Shown here piece by piece: positions 25,622 through 34,442 of a stretch of 43,785 nt of DNA. This DNA comes from Planctomycetota bacterium. Its GTDB lineage: Bacteria > Planctomycetota > Phycisphaerae > WQYP01. Under the pieces are notes generated by a model that had not been told where the DNA came from, searched no databases, and worked only from the letters and a program-made list of their open reading frames with translations. The DNA lies in NCBI GenBank assembly GCA_021808485.1, contig JAKBBN010000020.1, positions 1 through 43,785 of the forward strand, given 5' to 3'. Position 1 is the first letter of the stretch. The number at the start of each line of letters is the position of its first letter. The translations under genes and the position numbers were made by a program.

Positions 25622-26370
25622 GCACCGGCCGGAAAGGAAGTCTGCACCGTGGAGGTGCCTTCGGCGGAGGCGATACCGAGTTCCGCCGTCACGCCAAGCT
25701 CACGCAGAGCATTAAAGGCGGCTTGTTGCTCGGCCTGTTTCTTGGTCTGGCCCCATGCGGATTCAAATGTCCTTCCAGCGGTCAACACACGAATGCAGAA
25801 TGATTTGTCATGATCCGGCCCGCTTTCCGCCAGCACCTCGTAAACCGGTGTTCCACCGCTGGTGCGCTGCGTGTGCTGTTGAAGAATGGACTTGTAATTC
25901 TGCTGATTGGTGGCGGAAGCATAAAGCTTTACCCATTTTTCAGTGGCCCGCAGAATGAATTGCCGCGCCGCATCAAAGCCGCCGTCCAGATAAATGGCCC
26001 CCACCACCGATTCGAATACACCGGCGGCCAGGCTGTGCGGCAGCCGGCCCGCTTTGTCCATTCCCGGCCCGACGGAAATAAGCGCGGTCAAGCCGGTTTC
26101 ATTGCTGATCGCGGCGCATGTTTTGCGACTGACCACGGCGGACTTAAGGATGGTCAATTCCCCTTCAAGTTTCTCCGGATATTGATCATAAACATGGTGG
26201 CAGATCACCAGGCCCAGAACGGAATCCCCCAGAAATTCCAGCCGTTCATTGCTGTGTCTGCGATCATCGGCGCAGGAGGCGTGAGTAAGAGCGGTATCCA
26301 GCAGCGCGGAGTCCTTGAACTGGTAACCAAGAATCTCCATGCCTTTTGCAAGTATTGCAGAGTCGATCAT
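25618..26370 (-). CDS. rnc: Ribonuclease III
   Basis: A 250-residue double-strand-specific endoribonuclease that processes rRNA and structured mRNAs. The signature NERLEFLGDSVLG (41-53) holds the acidic active-site residues (E43, D49), and VFESVVGAIYLDGGF provides the second metal-site Glu. The C-terminal dsRNA-binding domain runs from about 160 (NYKSILQQHTQ, PVYEVLAESGPDHDKSF) to KKQAEQQAAFNAL, followed by a 25-residue extension. Length is normal to slightly long. No other rRNA or ribosome-assembly gene is adjacent except the RluD-like gene upstream on the same strand. Confidence 0.95.
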   Translation of the reverse strand: MIDSAILAKGMEILGYQFKDSALLDTALTHASCADDRRHSNERLEFLGDSVLGLVICHHVYDQYPEKLEGELTILKSAVVSRKTCAAISNETGLTALISVGPGMDKAGRLPHSLAAGVFESVVGAIYLDGGFDAARQFILRATEKWVKLYASATNQQNYKSILQQHTQRTSGGTPVYEVLAESGPDHDKSFCIRVLTAGRTFESAWGQTKKQAEQQAAFNALRELGVTAELGIASAEGTSTVQTSFPAGA

Positions 26371-26569
26371 TGATCTGATACCTCGTGTCGAACCTGTGCC
26401 AGCCGGTCCAGTAGACCGGCAATGGCCGCATGCTGAGCCTTTTCATCGGTCCGACACCAGGCGCCCGGACTGCCATGCTCAAACAGTACGGGCGATCAGT
26501 TTCGGAACCTGCCGCTACTCAATTTATCCGACCCGGACGCGCATGTCACGGGGTGTCTCCCGCCTCGCA

Positions 26570-27808
26570 TCATCGGTTTATGGAGCGTAAAAGCCTCAAT
26601 AATTCGATCATATCTTTTGGCAAAGGCGCTTCCAAAATCATCCGATTAAAGCGCGTTGGATGTACAAATTGAAGGCGATGGGCGTGCAGGGCCTGCCGAT
26701 CGATGACGGGGTGTTCCGCCATCTTGGGATTGCCGGTGATATCTCCCGCAGTGAGGGGTTTCCCTCCGTAAAGCGTATCTCCGACAATGGGATGCCCGAT
26801 AAAACTCAAATGCACGCGCAACTGATGGGTGCGGCCGGTTCTTGGAGAAAGCTCCAGAAGGCTGAAACGGCCGAAGCGCTCCAGAACGCGGTAAACTGTC
26901 TGAGCCGGCCGCCCATGTTCATCGCGGCGGACGGCGTACTTCTCGCGATCCGTCGGGTCGAGGCCCAATGCGGCATCAATAAGGTCGCTGTCAAGCGTGG
27001 GATTGCCGTGAACAATGGCAACATACGTTTTACGAACCGTCCGGCGTTCAAACTGCCCGGCGAGGCGCCAATGTGCTTCATCGGTTTTGGCAACCAGTAT
27101 TAAACCCGTGGTGTTCCGATCCAGGCGATGAATAATGCCCGGACGCCATGGATCGCTCCCGGTGGAAAGCCCTCCACCGGTTTTCATGGCGTGATTAACC
27201 AGTGCGTTGATCAACGTACCGGTCCAATGGCCGCGGGCCGGGTGCACCAGAAGATCGGCCTGTTTATCAATGGCGATAAACTGGTCATCTTCGTAAACAA
27301 TATTAAGGGGAATATCTTCCGGCAGGGTTTCTCGAACCGGCGCGGGTGGCAGGGCGGCGGTTACAATGTCGCCATCACGCAACACGGTGCTGGCTTTGCC
27401 CGCCCGTCCATTTACCTGAACGGCGCCGGATTTTATCAGTTTCTGCAGCATGGCGCGGGAATGGCCGGCAAACCGATCGCGCAGGTAAAGATCAAGGCGT
27501 TTTTGCAGATCGTGGCGAATGGTGAACGTAAGCCGTTCCGGATCGGCGATTGCGGCCTCTGTTGCGGGGCCGCCGTACGGAGATTGATCCTGTGGAGCCG
27601 GCTTTTCCAGGGCTTCCGGCATGGCGGTTACAACGGGTGGCGAAGCGGAAGGGATACCGACGGCAGTCTTGAGCAATGGTTTGACCCTCGCCCGCGGTCG
27701 GCGGGCAGCGCCTCTCACTTTTCCGGCAACGGGTTTACGTCGCAAAGTGGAGGAACTGGATTTAACGCCGCCGCGCCGGGCGGGCGTCTTTTTATCGGTT
27801 GCCTTCAT
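26570..27808 (-). CDS. RluD-like 23S rRNA pseudouridine synthase
   Basis: A 412-residue RluA-family enzyme with an unusual ~75-residue basic, low-complexity N-terminal tail (KKTPARRGG..., RRPRARVK). An S4 domain follows (RLDLYLRDRFAGHSRAMLQKL), then the catalytic domain with PGIIHRLDRNTTGLILVAK (the catalytic Asp in HRLDRNT) and the GRTHQLRVHLSFIGHPIVGD block. Architecture and length resemble RluD, which modifies helix 69 of 23S rRNA, but the target is inferred. It is a second RluA paralogue in this window. The start is uncertain: ATGs at 27808 and 27817 and a GTG at 27832 share the frame and none has a clear ribosome binding site. A 19-base hairpin (26402-26420) lies in the gap to rnc. Confidence 0.88.
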   Translation of the reverse strand: MKATDKKTPARRGGVKSSSSTLRRKPVAGKVRGAARRPRARVKPLLKTAVGIPSASPPVVTAMPEALEKPAPQDQSPYGGPATEAAIADPERLTFTIRHDLQKRLDLYLRDRFAGHSRAMLQKLIKSGAVQVNGRAGKASTVLRDGDIVTAALPPAPVRETLPEDIPLNIVYEDDQFIAIDKQADLLVHPARGHWTGTLINALVNHAMKTGGGLSTGSDPWRPGIIHRLDRNTTGLILVAKTDEAHWRLAGQFERRTVRKTYVAIVHGNPTLDSDLIDAALGLDPTDREKYAVRRDEHGRPAQTVYRVLERFGRFSLLELSPRTGRTHQLRVHLSFIGHPIVGDTLYGGKPLTAGDITGNPKMAEHPVIDRQALHAHRLQFVHPTRFNRMILEAPLPKDMIELLRLLRSINR

Positions 27809-28005
27809 GTTGACCATTGTATGCCAAATCACGCGTCATCGCCCAGCCTGCCGCCGCCGGGGTGATATGCCTCGTCGCACCGCCAATAATCCGCGGAATT
27901 GATGGACGCCCGATTTTCGGATATATGGCATACTTATCGACCCTGATCGACTGCAAACAAATGCCACCGGCCGAAGTATTGATCAGGGTAATTCAAGGAG
28001 GCAGC

Positions 28006-28761
28006 ATGTCCGCGCTCATTGTGATTCCCGCCCGCTACGACTCCACACGCCTTCCGGGCAAACCGCTGCTGAAAGCTACGGGCAAATATCTTATTCAGCA
28101 CGTCTATGAGCAGGCCTCGCAGGCACGGCGCGCCCAGACCGTGGTGGTGGCGACGGATGACCTGCGGATAGTTGAAGCCGTGCGCAGTTTTCACGGCATG
28201 GCAGTATTGACCCGCCGGGATCACCAATCCGGAACCGATCGGATTGCGGAAGTGGCGATATTACCGGAATTCAGCAGCTTTCAGACCATAGTGAATGTGC
28301 AGGGCGACGAGCCGGAGATTGCTCCTGAATTGATTGACGACCTGATTCGTCTGGTGGAAATGGGGGGCGTGCAGATGACCACGGCCGCCGCACCGTTTGA
28401 GAACATCGCACAGATCGCCGACCCCGCCGCAGTCAAGGTGGTGACGGACCATCGCCGATTCGCGCTGTATTTTTCACGCAACGTTATCCCGTGCGACCGC
28501 GACGGTCTTACGCGGGGCGCCGGCGTGCTGGAACTTGCAGGGTTGTATCGCAAGCATTTGGGAATTTACGCGTATAACCGCGCGTTTCTTCTGGAATTTT
28601 GTGCCGCGTCCCCCTGTGAACTTGAAAAGCTTGAAAAGCTGGAGCAATTGCGGGCGCTTTATCTTGGGGCAAAAATCTTGGTGCAGGATACACCGGCGGC
28701 GTTTCACGGCATTGACACACCGGAGGACTACGAGGCCTTCTGCCGGCGAATACAAGGATAA
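28006..28761 (+). CDS. kdsB: 3-deoxy-manno-octulosonate cytidylyltransferase
   Basis: A 251-residue enzyme that activates Kdo with CTP to give CMP-Kdo for lipopolysaccharide core synthesis. Motifs: VIPARYDSTRLPGKPLL (6-22, nucleotide-binding loop), VVVATDD, RRDHQSGTDRIAEV, VNVQGDEPEI (metal/nucleotide), and LGIYAYNRAFLLEF; HGIDTPEDYEAF ends the domain. Length equals the family norm. The start has a near-perfect ribosome binding site AAGGAGG (27995-28001). Its presence shows a Gram-negative type envelope with Kdo-containing glycolipid. It is divergent from the RluD-like gene. Confidence 0.95.
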   Translation: MSALIVIPARYDSTRLPGKPLLKATGKYLIQHVYEQASQARRAQTVVVATDDLRIVEAVRSFHGMAVLTRRDHQSGTDRIAEVAILPEFSSFQTIVNVQGDEPEIAPELIDDLIRLVEMGGVQMTTAAAPFENIAQIADPAAVKVVTDHRRFALYFSRNVIPCDRDGLTRGAGVLELAGLYRKHLGIYAYNRAFLLEFCAASPCELEKLEKLEQLRALYLGAKILVQDTPAAFHGIDTPEDYEAFCRRIQG

Positions 28762-28858
28762 TGATGCGGTAAAACACATCGCTTCACAAAAATGCTGCGG
28801 GGTGACTGGCAGGCGGATCGGCGGTGGCGCAAATCGTCGCAATTCTTCGGATTCACAG

Positions 28859-28887
28859 TTGACAGCGGTACGCGGCGGCGTTACGTT
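28859..28887 (+). promoter_or_regulatory. Candidate promoter of the DUF2167 gene
   Basis: TTGACA (28859-28864) and TACGTT (28882-28887) are separated by 17 bases and lie 43 bases before the ATG. The -10 element is weak. Confidence 0.3.
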
Positions 28888-28929
28888 TCAATATAAGTCA
28901 ATTGTTCGTTAACTACCGGGGGTTGTCGT

Positions 28930-29853
28930 ATGGCGTCTATATTTGCCGGGCGGTTTTGTCGCGTTCTGATGGGTGCCGCGGTCGGTTTATGCCTCTTAAG
29001 CTGCAGTGAGGCGATGGCTTTGGCGGCGTCTTCCCCGCCGGCCCCGGCGCCGGCAACGCAGCCGGTTGCTTCCGAAAAGCCGGAAAATCCGTATGCCAGC
29101 CTGCACTGGCAAAAAGGACCATGCACGGCGGACCTCGGCGCACATGCGACCATCGCCGTACCGTCCGGCTACGCCTTTCTGGCGCCTCAAGATGCCAAAA
29201 AATTTCTGGAATTGAATCAGAATCCGGTGGGACCAACCCATCATTACATTCTGACGCCGGATTCCGGAAAATGGTTCATTGATTTCTCATTTGATCCGAT
29301 CGGTTATGTGAAGGACGATCAAAAAGTTGATCCTGCGGCAATTCTGCAAACATTGCAGCAAGCTAATGACGCGGCCAATAGAATTCGGGCGCAGCGCGGA
29401 TGGACCGCCTTAAGCATCGTAGGGTGGAAATATCCGCCACATTACAGCCGTGCCGATCACCGGCTGGAATGGGCGATTCTGGCCGCCAGCGAAGGGAAGA
29501 ACTTTGTCAATTGCAACACACGCATATTGGGCCGCAGCGGGGTTATGAGTGCGCTGCTGGTGGATAATCCGCGGCATTTGACCGCCGATATCGCCGCGTT
29601 TAACCGTCTTCTCGGCGGATTTCATTACGTTTCGAACCAGCGTTATGCGGCATACAAAACCGGCGACAAAATAGCGGAATACGGCCTGGCCGCGCTGATT
29701 ACCGGCGGTGCAGCGGTGGCGGTGGCCAAAACCGGATTGCTTGCCGTGTTGCTGGCCAAGCTCGCCTCACTTTGGAAACTAATTGCCGTGGGATGTGCCG
29801 CTGTCGCGGCATATATGCGGCGTCTGTTTGGTCGGCGGAAAAAATCATCCTGA
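28930..29853 (+). CDS. DUF2167 domain membrane protein
   Basis: A 307-residue protein matching the DUF2167 family of uncharacterised membrane-anchored proteins. It has an N-terminal signal or anchor (VLMGAAVGLCLLSC, with a Cys that could be lipidated), a Pro/Ala linker, then the family core: ADLGAHATIAVPSGYAFL, ILTPDSGKWFIDFSFDPIGYVKDD, and AALSIVGW-like LSIVGWKYPPHY. The conserved C-terminal block GDKIAEYGLAALITGGAAVAVAKTG leads into a second hydrophobic segment and a basic tail (RRLFGRRKK). Biochemical role unknown. It converges with hemC, 15 bases away, across an inverted repeat ATAGCCG...CGGCTAT (29853-29872). Confidence 0.85.
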   Translation: MASIFAGRFCRVLMGAAVGLCLLSCSEAMALAASSPPAPAPATQPVASEKPENPYASLHWQKGPCTADLGAHATIAVPSGYAFLAPQDAKKFLELNQNPVGPTHHYILTPDSGKWFIDFSFDPIGYVKDDQKVDPAAILQTLQQANDAANRIRAQRGWTALSIVGWKYPPHYSRADHRLEWAILAASEGKNFVNCNTRILGRSGVMSALLVDNPRHLTADIAAFNRLLGGFHYVSNQRYAAYKTGDKIAEYGLAALITGGAAVAVAKTGLLAVLLAKLASLWKLIAVGCAAVAAYMRRLFGRRKKSS

Positions 29854-29868
29854 TAGCCGCACCGACGG

Positions 29869-30819
29869 CTATTGGCGGATTGCGGCAAGAATCTCGGTCG
29901 CTCCGCGATTGTTAAGTGCGGTCAACAACGGCGCGTATAGTAAATTCAATCCGGCGATGGATGCGTCGTCGGTTAACAGAGCACCCCGGGCACAGGCCTT
30001 TCCATCCGGTGAAGCCACAATTGCCCGGACAATCCAGCCTTTCTGGTCGTGAACCGCCCGTGGCTGGGCGCACACGCCGATAGGAGCCAGGCAATCCCCG
30101 GCCAGTTTTCGAATAATGGATCGCTCAAATGCCAATGCCGCCGCAGTGACCGGATCGTGAATCCGGTTCACCAATTGACGGATAACCTGGTCATCGGTCC
30201 TGGTTTCCAGGGCAAGTGTGCCTTGGCCGACCGCGGGGACGAATTCGTCTTCGGGCAAAATCAATGCTCCCTGCGGCATAAGCCCGGCGCGGCGCAGTCC
30301 GGCAAGAGCCAGCATGGTACCGGCAATGCGGCCTTCCTGTACTTGGCGCAGGCGGGTATCAATATTGCCCCGTAACGGCTCAACAATAATATCCGGACGG
30401 AGCATCAGGAACTGGCTTTGGCGCCGCAGTGATGAACTGCCCACCCGTGCGCCGGCGGGAATTTCCTCCGGACGCCTGCCCTCATGTCCAATCCAGACAT
30501 CATTGGGCAATTCTCTTTTGGGTGTCGCCGCCAGCGTCAGGCCCGGCGGAATTTCCACCGGTACGTCCTTGGCGGAATGTACCGCGAGGTCTATTTCACC
30601 CGCTAGCAGTGCACTTTCAATTTCCTTGATAAACAGACCTTTGCCGCCGATCTGCGCCAATGATTGACCGGTTAACCGATCGCCGCTGGTGGAAATGGTC
30701 ACCAGGTCAATCGATCGCCCGCCGGCATGCGGCAGCAACTGTTCGCGGACAAGCCCGGCCTGGGTGCGCGCCAACAGACTGCCGCGCGTGCCGATTCGTA
30801 TGGTAGCGTTGTTAGTCAT
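29869..30819 (-). CDS. hemC: Porphobilinogen deaminase (hydroxymethylbilane synthase)
   Basis: A 316-residue cytosolic enzyme that polymerises four porphobilinogens into hydroxymethylbilane in tetrapyrrole synthesis. Motifs: IRIGTRGSLLARTQA (7-21), GGKGLFIKEIE (58-68), DLAVHSAKDVP with the catalytic Asp (85), GSSSLRRQSQF (127-137), LRGNIDTRL (149-157) and AGDCLAPIGV, where Cys243 carries the dipyrromethane cofactor. Length is normal. No other hem gene is adjacent. Confidence 0.96.
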   Translation of the reverse strand: MTNNATIRIGTRGSLLARTQAGLVREQLLPHAGGRSIDLVTISTSGDRLTGQSLAQIGGKGLFIKEIESALLAGEIDLAVHSAKDVPVEIPPGLTLAATPKRELPNDVWIGHEGRRPEEIPAGARVGSSSLRRQSQFLMLRPDIIVEPLRGNIDTRLRQVQEGRIAGTMLALAGLRRAGLMPQGALILPEDEFVPAVGQGTLALETRTDDQVIRQLVNRIHDPVTAAALAFERSIIRKLAGDCLAPIGVCAQPRAVHDQKGWIVRAIVASPDGKACARGALLTDDASIAGLNLLYAPLLTALNNRGATEILAAIRQ

Positions 30820-30831
30820 TCGGTTATTTCC

Positions 30832-31020
30832 ATGGCAGCCGTCAAGGCGTCGCCGGGCGGCCCATTGCCCCGCGGCATACCCGTTGAAGCTAATGGCATA
30901 TCCGCCGGCCGTCTACAGTCCGCGTGGAAATATTTTGAAACAGACGGACCGGCCGGGCTGACGGCCGCGGCGCTGCCGGCCGGACGCCTGATCCACGGCG
31001 GATACCTTATCCGCAAATAG
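30832..31020 (+). CDS. Possible small protein of 62 residues
   Basis: An ATG at 30832 opens 62 codons to TAG at 31020 on the plus strand, 12 bases from and divergent to hemC. Most third positions are G or C as in neighbouring genes, and the product (VEANGISAGRLQSAWKYFE...) is not obviously low-complexity. There is no ribosome binding site and no family match. It is noted because a good plus-strand terminator follows at 31180-31229, implying some transcript on this strand; the transcript may instead be non-coding. Confidence 0.27.
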   Translation: MAAVKASPGGPLPRGIPVEANGISAGRLQSAWKYFETDGPAGLTAAALPAGRLIHGGYLIRK

Positions 31021-31229
31021 GATTTTCCCCCATTCAATTTGCCGTGGCTTTCCGATTGGATCTTCCAACCCGGCCGACGAAAATAACTTTTGTTCGGCCG
31101 CACCGAGCAACGGGAACTTCTGCGGATGTCCAAGGAGTTCGCATTATTCCCTTGCGGCATGGAACATCATCTTGCCCTCGCATGGCCGGTAGGGGTCGCA
31201 GCTTCCCTTGCCGGCCATGCCCTTTTTTT
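30940..31229 (+). ncRNA. Candidate structured plus-strand RNA
   Basis: Between two minus-strand genes this stretch holds successive hairpins: CCGGCCGG arms (about 30947-30983), GCGGATA/TATCCGC (30998-31014), CGGCCGA/TCGGCCG with inner A/T pairs (31071-31100), and the terminator stem at 31180-31220. No match to RNase P, tmRNA, SRP or 6S RNA motifs was seen. The 5' end and promoter are not identified, so this is a proposal. Confidence 0.3.
31180..31229 (+). terminator. Strong plus-strand intrinsic terminator
   Basis: A perfect ten-pair stem GCATGGCCGG (31180-31189) with CCGGCCATGC (31211-31220), extended inside by AGGG/CCCT, is followed by CC and seven T residues (31223-31229). On the minus strand no T-run follows, so it cannot serve the minus-strand dehydrogenase gene ending at 31258. 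Confidence 0.75.
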
Positions 31230-31257
31230 GCCTGGTATTGCAGTTCCTGTCGGCGTA

Positions 31258-32229
31258 TCAGCCATAAACTTCGGGGTTGAGGCAGTGCGGCGGCCGCCGG
31301 CCATTCATCATGTCCGTCAGGCTTTCCGCCGCCATCATGGCCATTTTGTTCCGCGTTTCCACGGTTGCCGATCCGATATGCGGAAGGACGACCACGTTGG
31401 GAAGTTCCACCAGCCCCGGGGTGAGCTGCGGCTCATATTCGAATACATCCAGACCGGCCGCAGCAATCCGGCGGGATCGCAATGCGGCGATAAGAGCGGT
31501 TTCATCAATCAATGGACCGCGGCCGGTATTGATCAGTATTGCCGTGGGCTTCATTTGTTCGAATTCAGATGGGCCGAGGATATGGCGGGTGCCCGGTGTA
31601 AGCGGCAGGTGAAGCGACACGATATCGGCGGCGTTAAGAAGCTCCGCAAGTTCCATCCGGCGGGCAGCCATTGCCTGTTCCAATGCCGGATTGTCGCGGC
31701 GGCCGGAATAGACAATCCGCATGTTAAACCCACGGGCCATTTCCGCCACGCGACAGCCGATACGGCCCGTGCCGATAATCCCCAACGTCTTGCCGGTCAC
31801 CGCGGAACCAAGAAATTCCAGCGGGGACCAGCCGTGCCACAGTCCGCGCCGCACATACCCGTCGGCTTCCACCACTCGCCGACTCGTCGCCAATATAAGC
31901 GCCCAGGTCAATTCGGCGGTGGCATCGGTAAGCACATCCGGTGTATTGGAGGCGGCAATCTTCCGGCGGGTGCAGGCGGCAACATCAATATTGTTGTAAC
32001 CGACCGCATAGTTGCTGATGCCGCGCAACTTGGGGCATTTTTCCAGAATGGAATCCGAAACCGCGTCGGTAAGCATGGTGAGCCAGCCGTCACATTCGTG
32101 CCCGAGGGTAATAAGCTCATCCTGAGTCAAAGCGCGATCGTGCGGATTCACGGTCACTTTCCCATGTTTTTCCAGATGTTCAATTCCACAAGCCGGAATT
32201 CGGCGCGTAATAAGAAAATGTTTCGGCAT
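31258..32229 (-). CDS. D-2-hydroxyacid dehydrogenase (glyoxylate/hydroxypyruvate reductase-like)
   Basis: A 323-residue NAD(P)-dependent oxidoreductase. The Rossmann motif GTGRIG (153-158) sits in GKTLGIIGTGRIG, and the catalytic triad of the family is Arg237 (NTGRGPLID), Glu266 (FEYEPQL) and His284 (LPHIGSAT). NYAVGYNNID (73-82) and TAELTWALIL are typical of glyoxylate reductases and related D-isomer dehydrogenases. The specific substrate is inferred. The ribosome binding site GGAGA upstream of the ATG supports the start. It follows alr by 30 bases, the likely last gene of the fabI-tsaC-alr cluster. Confidence 0.92.
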   Translation of the reverse strand: MPKHFLITRRIPACGIEHLEKHGKVTVNPHDRALTQDELITLGHECDGWLTMLTDAVSDSILEKCPKLRGISNYAVGYNNIDVAACTRRKIAASNTPDVLTDATAELTWALILATSRRVVEADGYVRRGLWHGWSPLEFLGSAVTGKTLGIIGTGRIGCRVAEMARGFNMRIVYSGRRDNPALEQAMAARRMELAELLNAADIVSLHLPLTPGTRHILGPSEFEQMKPTAILINTGRGPLIDETALIAALRSRRIAAAGLDVFEYEPQLTPGLVELPNVVVLPHIGSATVETRNKMAMMAAESLTDMMNGRRPPHCLNPEVYG

Positions 32230-32259
32230 CGCTATCTCCGGATATACCCATGATTCTGG

Positions 32260-33405
32260 CTATCGGGCCGCACGAATCAGCCGCGGACCTAAACCGGTTG
32301 CCAGTTCATAACCGATCGTTCCGCACAAATCAGCAAGCGCGTCCATGCACAGCGGCGAGGCGGGATCATCACTGATTAACGTCACACTGTCGCCAACGTC
32401 CGCCGCGGAATCGGTCAAATCAATAATTGTCTGGTCCATGCTCACCCGCCCGATAACCGGCACGAGTCTGTCCTTGATGAGGACCACGGAACGATTGGAA
32501 AGCAGCCGCGGATAGCCGTCCGCATAGCCCACCGGCACTACGCCCAGACGACTGGCGCGCGAAAGGACATGAGTGTGGCCGTAGCCGACGCCGGTTCCGG
32601 CGGAACGTCGATGAATGGCGGTTATGGGCGCCTGCAGTTCAGCGATGGGTTGAAGTTCTTTGAGCGGACTGCCGATCGCCGGCTGAAGTCCGTACAGGCC
32701 GATGCCCAGTCGCGCCATGCCCAGCGGTTCGTGCGGCCAGTGCCAGGCTCCCCCGGAATTCTGTGCGTGCAGCAGAATATCGGGATATTCGGCCTGAATT
32801 GCCCGGCTGACCCGCCGGAATTCCACCAACTGCCGCGAAGATTCCGGATGATCCGGGACGTCGCCATGCGAAAGGTGCATAAACAGGCCTTCCAGCCGGA
32901 GGCGGCTATTTTCCGCGACCGCCCGGCACACAGCGGCCGCAGTGTCAATATCCGCGCCCTGCCGTGTGAGACCGGTATCAATTTGAACGTGGACAGAAAG
33001 CCGCGCAGAGGGGTTTAATCGCTGTGCCAATGCCGCCAGATTGCCGGCGGAATTCGCATCCGTTACCGAAAGCCGGATAGTCGGCGCCTGCATCGCCCGC
33101 GATATCAAGTCGCAGGTATCTTTTGTCGCGTGGTCTGTCGGCAAAACCACCGGCGCCAGCGCCAGGATCGGCTTGTCGGCGCTCCAAGGCAGTAATTCCA
33201 GCGCTTCAGCGAGCGAATACACGCAAAACCAGTCAATCCCCTCGGCCGCCAGCAGGGGCGCTACAAGTTGGGCGCCATGGCCATACGCGTTGGCCTTTAC
33301 CGTGGCACACAGCAGCATGCCGGCGGGCAGGCGGCGGCGGAAGACGTGCAGATTATGAATGAGCCGTTGACGGGAAATCCGCAATGTGCCGGCCTGCTCA
33401 AGCAT
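32260..33405 (-). CDS. alr: Alanine racemase
   Basis: A 381-residue PLP enzyme interconverting L- and D-alanine for peptidoglycan precursors. The PLP lysine is Lys37 in CATVKANAYGHG; the second catalytic residue is Tyr275 in GTGVGYGHTH. QIDTGLTRQG, FMHLSHGD, MARLGIGLYG and VPVGYADGYPR are family blocks. The ATG overlaps the tsaC stop as TAATG, favouring it over longer in-frame starts. Presence of alr is consistent with a peptidoglycan-containing wall. Confidence 0.95.
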   Translation of the reverse strand: MLEQAGTLRISRQRLIHNLHVFRRRLPAGMLLCATVKANAYGHGAQLVAPLLAAEGIDWFCVYSLAEALELLPWSADKPILALAPVVLPTDHATKDTCDLISRAMQAPTIRLSVTDANSAGNLAALAQRLNPSARLSVHVQIDTGLTRQGADIDTAAAVCRAVAENSRLRLEGLFMHLSHGDVPDHPESSRQLVEFRRVSRAIQAEYPDILLHAQNSGGAWHWPHEPLGMARLGIGLYGLQPAIGSPLKELQPIAELQAPITAIHRRSAGTGVGYGHTHVLSRASRLGVVPVGYADGYPRLLSNRSVVLIKDRLVPVIGRVSMDQTIIDLTDSAADVGDSVTLISDDPASPLCMDALADLCGTIGYELATGLGPRLIRAAR

Positions 33406-34439
33406 TATGGCAGTTCCTGTGCGGCACGGTTCATACGATCTTCGATAGCGGCCCATACGCCGGACCGCAGTTCCGGCATTTCCAGCAGAATCACATCACC
33501 CCCGGATTCATCGGCTCGGCGCAAGGTGGCATACAGCTGCTGCGCGCAGGCCGCCCCGCCAGCCGGAAGAGTCAGCACCTCGCTGACACCCGGTATCGGC
33601 GGCAGATCCGGAAAGGCCACCAGTATTACCCTGCGCCCAATTCCCGCTTCTTTCAGCCAGTTCAGAACGCCAGGCATGCTGCTTCGGCTGAAGCGGAATG
33701 CCGGCGTACGCGGCGCGTAATGCCGGGGAAAAAGTCCCGGACTGGCCATCGCCCTGGTTTCTTCCGGTGAGTCCGCCGAACCGTCCGGCGCGCCGGACAG
33801 CACGGCCAGATTCAACCCGGCCGCGGCGATTTGCCGCTGAATCATCTCCAGTGTAACCGCCCCGGGACGCAGCACGCGCGGTGAATCCGTGGTCATATCC
33901 ACCACGGTGGATTCCAACCCGATGGTGCAATTTCCGCCGTCAACAATAAGCGGAATCCGGCCGTCAAGCTCCGCCAGAACATGGGCGGCGGAAGTCGGTG
34001 AGGTGTGACCGCTTAAATTGGCGCTTGGGGCACACACCGGTCGTCCAAAGCGGTTCAGGATTTCCAGGGCAATGGGGTGATTGGGAACGCGGATAGCCAT
34101 GGTGTCCAGTCCGGCGCAGGCGGCTTTGCAGATGTGCGGACCTCGCGGCAGCACCATTGTAAGGGGACCCGGCCAGAATGCTTGCGCCAGTATTTTCGCC
34201 GCGGGGTTCCATCCGCCGGCACAATGTTCCGCTGCGGCCGTATCGGCGGTGTGTATGATCAGCGGGTTATTGGGCGGCCGGCCCTTGACGCGATACACCA
34301 TTTCGACGGCATCCGGCCGGGTCGCATCCGCACCCAGGCCGTAGACGGTTTCGGTGGGAAACGCCACCACGTTTCCCCCGGTCAGCAAATCCACCGCCAA
34401 TGCGACCGCCACCGGCGGAATTTGAATGCTGGTTTGCAT
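33405..34439 (-). CDS. tsaC: L-threonylcarbamoyladenylate synthase (Sua5 type)
   Basis: A 344-residue enzyme that makes threonylcarbamoyl-AMP from threonine, bicarbonate and ATP, the first step of tRNA t6A synthesis. The YrdC domain shows GGNVVAFPTETVYGLGADA (21-39), KGRPPNNPLIIH (52-63), FWPGPLTMVLP, IRVPNHPIA and PSANLSGHTSPTSA. A C-terminal Sua5 domain (FPRHYAPRTP onward, about 240-344) makes it the long Sua5 form. Only three bases separate it from fabI, and a GGGTGG near the fabI end is the likely ribosome binding site. Confidence 0.95.
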   Translation of the reverse strand: MQTSIQIPPVAVALAVDLLTGGNVVAFPTETVYGLGADATRPDAVEMVYRVKGRPPNNPLIIHTADTAAAEHCAGGWNPAAKILAQAFWPGPLTMVLPRGPHICKAACAGLDTMAIRVPNHPIALEILNRFGRPVCAPSANLSGHTSPTSAAHVLAELDGRIPLIVDGGNCTIGLESTVVDMTTDSPRVLRPGAVTLEMIQRQIAAAGLNLAVLSGAPDGSADSPEETRAMASPGLFPRHYAPRTPAFRFSRSSMPGVLNWLKEAGIGRRVILVAFPDLPPIPGVSEVLTLPAGGAACAQQLYATLRRADESGGDVILLEMPELRSGVWAAIEDRMNRAAQELP

Positions 34440-34442
34440 CAG

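Noticed and set aside
26402..26420. Hairpin GCCGGTC-N5-GACCGGC between rnc and the RluD-like gene
   Set aside because: Stable stem but no T-run on either strand and no promoter features, so not called a terminator.
31090..32253. A 387-codon open frame on the plus strand
   Set aside because: It lies almost entirely antisense to a clear 2-hydroxyacid dehydrogenase with all catalytic residues, and its product is rich in His, Arg and Gly without family motifs.
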